Of a DNA stretch of 64,000 nt, positions 22,621-64,000 are shown in pieces. Each line of letters opens with the position of its first letter. Position 1 is the first letter of the stretch. This stretch comes from Tubulanus polymorphus. Its lineage: Eukaryota > Nemertea > Palaeonemertea > Tubulaniformes > Tubulanidae. The stretch lies in contig NC_134025.1 of assembly GCF_964204645.1 (NCBI RefSeq), positions 21,112,001 to 21,176,000 of the forward strand. Direction: 5' to 3'. The notes under the pieces were generated by a model, which made no database searches, was not told the origin of the DNA, and worked only from the letters and a program-made list of their open reading frames with translations. The position numbers and the translations under genes were made by a program.

Positions 22621-25067
22621 TTTATGACGGCTGAATTCGCTGTTTTTGTTGTTGTTTGTTGTGTTTTACTTTTTGTTCGTTCGCTATTTTCGTTTTTTAT
22701 TCGATGCGCTGAGCGGAATTTTTTGAACATCGCAATCAATGCTCCCGAGATGATGATGATGTCCGAAATAAATGCTATTGCGCAGTATTTTTTTTAGCCG
22801 TCGGCGGCTGAGCTTTTCTTGATCAGTTCCGCGCATATATCTCCCTATGTTGTTTATTTACTCTTGTGAACATCGTTGCAATGATTCTAATTCTTGTACG
22901 CAGAAGTTTTATTCGTCATAAAAAAATGGCTTTTCGGGAACGAAATTTAATTATATTATTTAATTGTCTTATTTCATTATAAAAAGAAACAAGGAAAAAC
23001 GTCTTTTTTTTCTTGAAAAAAAAAAACCCTTGATAGTGTACGAGATGATCGTATTTGATTGGATCTGGTCAAAAGTTATTCTAAAAAAGACGTGCATAAT
23101 TTCATTTTAAAAAAAACAGGTAAAAACCTTTTTTTTTGGGAAAAAATAATCCTTGATAACGTGCGAGATGATCATAGTATTTAATTGAATCCGATCGAAA
23201 GTCATTTTCAAAAAGACATGCATAATTTTGAAACTTAATTGTGCATAATTTTGAAACTTAATTGCCAGTTTCTCATTTGGAAGTAGTAATAGTAAATTCT
23301 CCAATTTGAATTCGATTCTTGGATATCTTCATTTCTACTTTTTAGGCTTCGCTTCAGTTAGAAAGATTTTGGTCACATTATATATGTGTTCACGAGGATT
23401 TTCAAAGAAAGTTCTGAGAATTGAAATTCCAAGAACCGTAGATTATTGTTATGCAGATCTCTGGTCTACTATTAACCTGGTAGTAGTATTCCTTTACAAA
23501 TTAATTACTACCATTATTGAAAGTCACTTATTTCTAAGATTGTATTATTAGAAGCGCGTGTGTGTATTTTATCGGAACTTTCACAAAGGTACCTGGTTGT
23601 TTAGTTTTAGGAGGGTCGTTGTGATCGAGTTCATTTCGTGAAATTAATTTTTTAATTTTCTTATACGGTTGTTTTAGACTTATATATCCAAGTTGTAGAA
23701 CGTTAGTCTACCAGTTTTGACTTTGACTACCTTAGGGTATTTTGGCTTGAAGTATACAAACCCTGTAACATTTAGAAAAAAACTTGCATTATAGCTGACA
23801 AAGATCCCTTGTCTATTCCACAATTCTGGTTGAAAAAATTATATTAGAAAAATTAACAAATTCTATAAGAATCGACGTTGAAACTGAATGTCTTTCTATC
23901 TACCTATCTATCTATACTTCTGGACCCAGTTCCGTAGTCGAGACTTAAGTCCAAAAGTGGTCTCAATTCTTAAGACTTGTTTTAGTTTGTTAAATTGACT
24001 AAGTACTAAGTTGGTCTTTGACTGGTCTAAAGTCTAAGCCATGGCTATGGATGCGGCCTCTGGGACTCTTTTGAATATTTACCTTGAAATCTGAGTTCAT
24101 TTTCAACAACGCATACTTTTTGAAATAACTTTGACGACTGTGAATTTCTGACTTAAAAATTTTGGGGCCCGGTTAACTCGATGAAGGTCAGTCAAGTTAT
24201 GCTACTAGGCTTCATGTTGAAAACTGCAGCCATTGAATGAAAACCTCGTAGCAAGCTCAAGTCTCGATCTTGCAATCTGGTATAGACATGTCGCTACAAA
24301 AACAACATCTATTATAAGGCCTAATGAACGATTTAAACTATTTAAAGTATTATTCCTACATATGTGACTTGTTAATCCCCTCTAGTAGTGTTTGAAACTA
24401 CGGTAGCTATTCAGGTATTCGTGAAAAGGGGACTCGATTGCGAGTGTACGACCCATAAGTAAATATGTTGACTTTATCTACCGAAATCCGTCACAGTGTC
24501 GACGTGGACACGTACGCCCGCGCGTATAGGCCTATACCGATATTATTACCGATTTCATTATTTTCATTGACAGTCCGCTGACAAAAGCATATTCATATTA
24601 CTGCATATATCGCGCGACGAGATCTATTTTGCCTTTTTCGCGAACGGGAAATTATTATGATATTTTTCGGGCTTTAGAAAAATCGCGAGACCTCGGTTTT
24701 TAGTAAGAGAGAGAAGAGAGTAGCGCGCGGAATGAGAACCCCGGAAATATATGCGATCCTCGTTATATTATGTTTAACAAGGGATGAGGATTAGCGGGAT
24801 GCGGTCGGCCGTATACCTACCTACTTATTGTCGATCTAATCGATAACGCAATTTAGCCATAATTCATTAACGAACGACGATGATCGCTTGTTTCGCGTCC
24901 GTCGATATTCTCTGCGGAATAGGATCGCCTCCGTTTTGATATCGTATGCTATATGGTAAAAGACTGCGGTGGGGCCGGTTGCTCAAAGGTTGGGTAAAGA
25001 TTACCCTCGGATATAAATATCTTAGAAACGATGAATTTTTTATTGTCACTATATGTCAACTATCCAC

Positions 25068-25182
25068 CTGGACCCGGTCTCACAGTTCTGAGTTGAGATT
25101 TGACTCTGAGTTAACTCATCGATAATGAACTCATTTTAACTCAAGAAGTTAACTAGATCTCGTTACTGTGGAACTGGGTCCT
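25068..25182. mobile_element. Foldback element, family B copy 1
   Basis: The left end GGACCCGGTCTCACAGTTC and the right end GTTACTGTGGAACTGGGTCC are inverted. Inner arms contain GAGTTAACTC-like blocks. Non-coding. Confidence 0.7.
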
Positions 25183-25559
25183 TGCTAACTCTAACTTACG
25201 TTTGAGCAACTGGACCCTGATTTCATCGTCAGATCTCGATTTGGAACCGCAACATCATTTACAGGATTATCTATTTGGTAATGCGTATGACATCCGAGTA
25301 GATTTTACAAATTTGGTTGACTCTTGTTACTGTCCATCGACAGCGACACGTTTCAAATATCGTCGTCTTCGAATCGGCGATTGAAATGTATTTCGTTTGA
25401 TTTGAAGAGATCATCTATTCGGTTTAAAAACGAGTTGATCGATTGTGAGATGTCTACTTCAAATGGCAGGAAGTTCCACGGTCGGTTTTTTGTAGCTGAT
25501 GAAGAAATTTTGACGGAAGGTTTTGTTCGTCTTCTGTTAGAAGTTGCGCCTGTTTAGCA

Positions 25560-26202
25560 AGATGTATTAGTTGGACTCACGCGTGTGCGTTCGCAATATC
25601 ATCGAAAAATTGCGCCGCCCGCTTTTGACTTCGACTCGAAATGTATAGGCGCTCCGCGTGGATAGATCAACTTTATTGATATTCCGATACGACGCGCAAG
25701 ATGTGGCCGCACGGAAATCGATAGATTCCGTCGGCAGCTTTTTGCCGATCTGTATGTATTATGCTAGTCTAGTACACGTATACGCGCATAATAATGATAT
25801 AGGAAAAGTTTTAGCCGAGAGCGAGAGAGAGAGAGACTAACTAACGCGGCGCACCGGGATCATGGCTCACGCTACTCCGAGCGAATCTCTTACGAATGTC
25901 TAACGTTCGTACATATATGTATAGATAAACCGATAAATTTGCGTGTTCCGTCGTCGTTCTCGTGATTTACCTTGAGAGTTTGAGAGAGAGAGAATTTAAC
26001 CGGGAATCTTTCGATCTCTCTCTGCGATAAAAACGGGAGCCCGCGCGCGAGCGTATTAACTCGGGGGTTGAATTCGATATCGAGAATGATTCGAATTTGT
26101 ATCGAATCGTCGAATTTATTACATCGGAACAAGCTGGCAGCCGAAAGAATATAGCGATTTTTAACGCTTTAACTAAACGCTTTAACTAAACGCATAATAA
26201 TA
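25560..26202 (+). promoter_or_regulatory. Probable KLC promoter and 5' UTR
   Basis: CpG-rich DNA with GCGCGCGAGCG and two GAGAGAGAGA runs (near 25820 and 25983) lies directly before the inferred first KLC exon. Two copies of AACGCTTTAACTA just precede the start codon, and an in-frame TAA lies about 30 nt upstream of it. No transcription start can be read directly. Confidence 0.4.
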
Positions 26203-58074
<31,872 letters not shown>

Positions 58075-61000
58075 CAGCTTCTAGTGTTTTAGGCTTTAAA
58101 TATTTCTCTATGATAAACAACTCACAGTTCCAGCTGGCAATGTTCTTCATTTCACGCACGTCTGCTTCGAATATCTCGTCCACGACGATGAGATCGATGG
58201 CGTCATTTTTAGCGCATCGTAACGGTACAATTTTCAACCAACGCTACCAGACGACGCGCGCGCTCTATTACTACCGATACAATTCGAATGCGAGGTTTGC
58301 TTCAAAAAGGAAAAAAAAAACATTTGTAAATACAAGGAAATGTTATACCGACCAACGCGTTGATTTCGAGTGTTCCTGTAAGTGACGCGAGTCGATTTAT
58401 GATTCCGGTATGTCTCGCGAATCGCGTTGAAATTGACGTGGCCGCTCAACGGATGAAACGAGAACGCTGTAATCGTCGTCATCGCGAGTATTTTGTAATT
58501 CACATTATATAAAATAGATGGGCAGGGTGTTTTACTCGTAGTACGTAACTAATAATCATATTATCAATCGTTATACCGAAAATTATAATCTACGTGTTGT
58601 ATGGAAATTGACTACTCCTAACCCATACGAATTTTCAATTTATAAAATATGCCGTACATTTACATAGTTTTAAGACCTTGAACGCTCGTAATGCTGTATA
58701 AAGGCTGATGAACTAGTATTTCGTGTCAATACGTCTTCTCTCGCCGGAAATGCCGACAATCCTAAAGTCCTGCTCAAACACAAGCATCGAAACGTCGAGC
58801 TGTTTTTCGAAATTATTGTTAATTGATGCGGAGAGAGCATAGTTATGTGATTGAAACTCCTAACCTTAAGATTACATAGCTCGGGAGTCAGGTTTGTTCG
58901 TCGACAAACGATCTTAATGGTGGGAACTAATGGCTTTCGCTAGACAATGACTGATTATTGGCTATGCCGAGTCTTCCGACTTGAGATCGAGATAAGGTTT
59001 GCGCAAGCAGAACAAAATCTGTAGTGCTGAGAATCAAATTCAGTTTATACCGACTATGCTTGACGTTAGATGTAAGTGATTGAGAAGGCGTCTTTTCTGA
59101 CCTAGTTACGTCATTCATCAGCGTTTTGGCTGGTACAAACAAAATATCATCGATGATGAAAAACGAAAATCTCTACGAATGAACTATGGCTTTGTTTTTA
59201 CCGACTCGTTTGTAAAAAGGCTGCTGAACTCCGACGAAACGAAAACTGACTAGAAATAATATTGTAAATGTAAACTAGTAATTTATTTATTGTGTATCAT
59301 CTCTCTTGATGGAGAGAGAGGTATACGTTAACGTGTATATAGTGTACAGTAATGAATTTCTTCGATGGTTTCACACGCACGTTCACACCGGGGTTGAGCT
59401 GTCTTGTCGATGAGGTTTTCAGCAATTTGCGTATTGATACGAAGCATATTCACAATATACATATCCATATTATCGACGATATCAAATAATGTTGTGCTCT
59501 GTTTAAGATGATAGACAGTCAAACCTGCGTAATCCGGATCAGGATAAATCTGGATATTATTCGTGGCCCATTTATACAAATCTAGGGTCTGACAGATTTA
59601 GTCAGGGGTGCACCCCCCAAAAAGGGGGTATATCCATTGTTTACAAGGGTACTCCGGTAGAAAGGGGAAACATTAATTCATTTTTGAAAATACAAGCTTA
59701 TGAATTAAGACTTTTTTTTAGGTTTTTCAGTTAAATATTATTTGTATCCCCGTAAATTTTCAGGGCAACTTGGCACCCTTGGAGCCACGCCTGGGTCCCG
59801 ATCGATCCGGATTTCAGTGGGTTTGTCTGGAATAAATGATATGCATATTATGTCCATATTCTATTTGCTTGCTGTTCATGTTACCATCAGGCTATACACA
59901 CGTGGGAAAAGAAGTACACCTGTGACTGTAAAAAACGAGCTTAAAATTTCCAGCACAAATTTCATAATGTGATAGTGTATGACATTTTATCGTTGGGTAT
60001 ACGCACGTTACGGTAGACTCCGCCTTATTCGGTAAATCTGGACCGTGGACAAACGCCTTTTAAAGATTTCCGATATCGAACGATATTCATCCTGGATCGA
60101 TAAGTTTGTTAGAACGATACCGAATTCGGAGTAGTTTGCCGCGGTTTCGAGATGCTGCGAACATTGAAAGACGATTCGAAAGGCAAATCGCAGCAGTCAA
60201 GTTTTCAAACTAAGATTAACTGTAATTTCTTGGTTGTTTATGAGACCCTCGTCCGTATGAAAAAGATAGGCGCGGCGTTCAGAGGTATTTTCGAATGTTA
60301 GCCCCTAGAAACTGTTACAGTAGACTCCGCTCAAGTCGGATCCGATCAACTCGGATGTTTGTTGAAATATTTTTTGTGATTTAGATGAAATCGGATATTT
60401 CTCAGATGGGATGCAATTTTACGGCCCCAAAAGGTCCGTCCTTAGTGCAGAGGACTGAGAGGAGAGAGAGCGACTGTATTACATTTCAGTTCAGTAGAAG
60501 CCTTGGCTATCTTGATATATGGCGGGGGTCTCTTATTAAAAGTTGTCGTCGAATGTACAGGGATCATTGTCCATTGTTTTGTTCAACCTTGCGCGAGAAA
60601 CTCGAAAGACGTATTTTATATCGATGTACGTATTTATCTAGTTGGAACTGTGAGCTGTTTCTCAATACTACTTGTGTCCATTAAGCTTTGTGTGATAATC
60701 TATATAATATTTACTGAGAGAGAGAGAGAGGGAAAGAGATGTGATTATGTTTGTGCTCTGTACATAATCATTCCATTCGATGCTTCATTACTGTGTAGTT
60801 TATAACCGAGACGATTGTTTTGTTTCTAATGCTGATGACTGAAATTGTTCTTCGATTGTTTTACGTTATACAACTTGATATCGACTCGTAAGAATGAGTT
60901 TTGCAACATTCTTGAAACGTATTAGAAATGTTACAGTTAGTTGCAAATATGATTGCACTGTCCTAGTGATATGCGTTAACTGATTGATCTAGGTATTATA

Positions 61001-63080
61001 TTATGCTCATGCTAAAACTAACAGAGAACTTTGACAACATCCTTAAATCGATACGTCAGTCCTCAAAAGTACGCAAAATGTAATATGTTTTTATCTTATT
61101 TGGTCCGACCTGTTGGACGTAGGCTTGCTAGATGGAAGGTCTTTATAATCGAATTTGGAAAATCGAATGAACACGAAAGTGCACTAGGTCTGCGTTTGAA
61201 CGGGGAAAATGATCTTCCTTGGATCATCCGGCTTGTAGTTAGTCATCGTGTTTATTTCTCGTGTGGCTGGTTTAAAGGAACGTACCTTATTACGTAACAT
61301 AATATATAATTGTACAGCATTTTAGGCTCGATTTCGTCACGTCTTACTACCTAGGTCTAAGGCGCCGCTATTAAAAAGTAGAGACCTTGTAGATTTGAAT
61401 ATCTTCCGGTGAAGCCTGGAAAGCGAGCGTGCATAGACGATTAGTTTATCGGATTCGAAGATTGATCGTGCATATATTGAATTTGCCGGCATGTTGGCGT
61501 TATCTTGTGTAGTGAATGGAAGCTAGAATAGTATAGAGTATAAATGACATTAACGAAGCATGGAGTAAATAAGGGTGCATTATATGTATTGAATATATGA
61601 ATAAATTGGTATGCTACTAGTGTTTTTTCTCTGTATAAAAAAAATTGAAGAAAGATGAATTTTGTACATATAGAATATATGTTGTAGATTGGTGAAAGCT
61701 CGCAATGATTTATAAAAAATTACGCAATTTGTAAACGCGTCGAATTTCGCTTCTCTTCGCGATCAGATGTATACCGTCGTCGTCATCGGACTTTTATCGA
61801 AATCCTGCCTTGTAATTCGTTCGAACCTGATAGCATCGAGACTGAGCATCGTGATCGCGGCAAAATGTGTAGAACGCATACGACCGTCTCCATGCAATCA
61901 GGTTCGAATCCCTGCAAAGGCGAGTTGTTTTTGCGTCGGTGCACTGGTGAATGCCGTGTGATGATGTATTGTAATAGTAGCTTCTATCTCAACGTGCTGA
62001 AGTCGAAACAGACATATAAATATTTTATGAAGCATTATTTCGTTGATTCCTGTTTTGTTTACGAAAAAGAAAAGAAAATAATCTCTACCGCTGTATCCAC
62101 TTTGCAATATTCCACGACCTACACTCTGGCATTCGTTATTTTTTTCCGACGGCATCTTTAGTGAATCTCAATGTGAAAGTAGTTGCTAAATACGTGTGTC
62201 CGGTATATCTTGTGTGACAGGCGACGACAATTACTGTCAGACGACAACGGTATTACGCGCTGTTGTTAGTATTGATCTGAGTCGCCTGTTCGAATTTTAC
62301 ATGTACCGAACCGTTCGCATCTACACATATAGACAACATATTCATGTGCTAAGTTGAATTTGAAAAATTAGAAACTCGTAGAGATTTGCGCCACATTGTC
62401 CGCTTCTAATTAATGAAATAATGACGATAATAATCACTCTGTCCAGTTCTTTCTTTCCCGGATAGATTATCGCTAATCCAGGACTAGTGGGGACTTTCGT
62501 TAGTTTGTTTCTGTGATAACCGAGTTGTTTTTCGCCTTGATTTAACCGTAATATTATTCAAAAAAACTTTACGAATTGATGTCTTGTTTTAAAGATACTA
62601 CTCCTATTTGACCTTTGATCCGAGTTCTTCTACTTCCTCTTGCTAAAATCGGGGAGAATATCGCGCGGCAAGGAGTGCTCCGCGATCTGTTCAGGATTTA
62701 GAACGAACTCGTTTTCGAGTGTCGAATAGAATTCGCGTTGGTGGAAGTTTTCTTGTCTTTTAAGAATTGTGGTACCCATGGACCAACTATATTATATGTA
62801 TATACTTCAGCATACCCGACCATACAGCGATTAAACTTCCATCAATTTCGTATTAGCTCATTGATTTCAACACACAGTCTCCGCATTCAACATTTTATCA
62901 AAGACGTCACTTATATGTAATACATGTTAATTGAGTACCATTAAAGTACTCTCGATAATGTTACGTCGGGTCGGTGCGAACTGTGTGTGTGCGTGTCTCT
63001 GGAAAGTGGCGTCTCTACTACCTTTTCGTATTTCTGAATTCTGTATTGCTAATTGTGGTCAAAATAAAAACTCGATAGCT
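58075..63080 (+). other. Probable long KLC 3' UTR or downstream spacer
   Basis: About 5 kb with no recognisable gene and few foldbacks compared with the introns. AATAAA motifs are at 61600-61605 and 63063-63068. It includes a GA run near 60717 and short GTAGACTCCGC fragments at 60013 and 60320. The low repeat load is compatible with a long 3' UTR, but this is inference. Confidence 0.35.
63063..63068 (+). terminator. Candidate distal polyadenylation signal for KLC
   Basis: AATAAA in GTCAAAATAAAAACTC, the last clear hexamer before the promoter-like zone at the right edge. 61600-61605 is an alternative. Confidence 0.3.
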
Positions 63081-63894
63081 AAATTATAATAATAAGCCGT
63101 CGTAGTCTTAGTCGATAGTTGGTGTTGCTTTTTTCTCTCCAAACCTCAATAAGTTCAAGAGCATTGATCTTCAGGTTTTAACAATCTACTATTAAGATGA
63201 TGGCCGAATCAACAGTCTGAAGCGATGGACTTTTTGAAATCGTTAGGATTTTCTTTTCCGTGCGGGATTTCTGTTGGTTTATCACTATTCAACATCCTCA
63301 TTACTCGTGAGCGGTGACAGTCATCGCCTGCTACGCGCTGATTGGTGCTTGCCGGTAGCGGCCGCTGCAGAAAAATCTCGTCGAGGAAAGCTCACAATCC
63401 ACATTGATGGAGGTGATTCGAGCATGCTGTCCCGAGTGTCCACCGGCTATATGCTGACGCTGTTTATTTTTGCAAGATATATTTTGCAAAGCCAAAGTAC
63501 CATTTATATCGGTGATATCTTCGCGACCAGCTTCGGTTCGTTTATTAACAACTCCATAATAGGTAAGCTTTCTATTTATTCTATACGTCCTAATGATAAT
63601 ACGACTAGCTGCGGTTTCTGTTGACTGTAAATGAACAGCGTGGTTCGCTATTGAAAATATGTTCAACGGTTTTGCTCTTGAAAATATGTTCAACGGTTTG
63701 CTCTTGACTTTTCAATGGAAGATTTAGTGGGTTTTGAAATTATGCGGCGCTGTCGCGGTTTTGCTTCCCGAGTACACTTACATTTACGTCTATTCGCCCA
63801 AACAACTACTTTTGTCGTTCTGACGGTATCAAAATATAATAAAACGTTATATATTTCCAACCGTATTGAAAAGCAAATTTTTGGTACTGCTTGA

Positions 63895-63950
63895 ATCACG
63901 GCCCGCCGCGGCCTCAGCGCGCGCCATTTTGGGAGCCGCATGTCGATACG
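63895..63950. promoter_or_regulatory. CpG-rich, YY1-like promoter at the right edge
   Basis: GCCGCGGCCTCAGCGCGCGC then CATTTTGGGAGCCGCATG. On the minus strand it reads CCAAAATGGCGCGC, a YY1 consensus. A minus-strand frame begins ATGCGGCTCCC at about 63941, but nothing in it is recognisable. It probably marks the start of the next gene, direction unknown. Confidence 0.35.
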
Positions 63951-64000
63951 TTTGGGCTTATTGCTGTTTTTGCGCCTTTTTGGTACGAATATCTTGAAGA

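Noticed and set aside
58700-58810. Hammerhead-like motif (CTGATGA... CGAAACGTCG)
   Set aside because: The CTGATGA and GAAAC blocks are about 80 bp apart without a plausible stem II, so the fold is not supported.
61872-61925. tRNA gene around GGTTCGAATCC
   Set aside because: The B-box-like arm is good, but no A box or acceptor stem is found at the right distance.

Overview
This window is nuclear DNA from an animal, not a microbe. Coding sequence is broken into short exons with GT-AG introns, tRNA-derived and foldback repeats are abundant, and the two recognisable genes are intron-rich animal housekeeping genes. Repeat content and gene structure suggest an invertebrate, perhaps a lophotrochozoan or basal deuterostome; the species cannot be fixed from sequence alone.

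Layout. (1) 1-5.4 kb: mostly repeat-bearing non-coding DNA, probably downstream of or inside the last intron of eIF5. (2) 5.4-12.0 kb, minus strand: nine coding exons of translation initiation factor eIF5, in phase over 410 residues; the short acidic terminal exon was not found. (3) 12.0-26.2 kb: the 14 kb between the two divergent genes. It holds a possible eIF5 leader exon, a worn BEL/Pao-like pol fragment, a candidate 37-codon minus-strand gene, a 1.5 kb non-autonomous DNA transposon with long terminal inverted repeats and a 5-bp target duplication, and a CpG-rich promoter-like zone. (4) 26.2-58.1 kb, plus strand: one kinesin light chain (KLC) gene. I joined 17 exon positions in phase from a 5' exon that adds 30 residues through the coiled coil, six TPRs and a serine/basic tail. 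(5) 58.1-64 kb: probable long KLC 3' UTR, then a CpG-rich, YY1-like promoter at the right edge.

Main discovery. The KLC gene carries two separate tandem exon duplications inside its TPR domain. Exons 6a/6b (TPR2, both 88 nt) differ at 6 of 29 residues. Exons 9a/9b (TPR4 into TPR5, both 90 nt) differ at 4 of 30. For the first pair, including both copies or skipping both creates an immediate stop codon, so the pair behaves as a frame-enforced mutually exclusive cassette. A perfect 14-bp hairpin lies in the intron between 9a and 9b. Together the pairs could give four cargo-binding surfaces, and two alternative C-terminal ends (stop embedded in a splice donor, or splicing on to two more exons) could raise this to eight isoforms.

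eIF5 is the GTPase-activating protein for eIF2 in start-codon selection; KLC couples kinesin-1 to cargo. They share no pathway, but their neighbourhood recalls the human EIF5-KLC1 linkage on chromosome 14q32, which suggests old conserved synteny.
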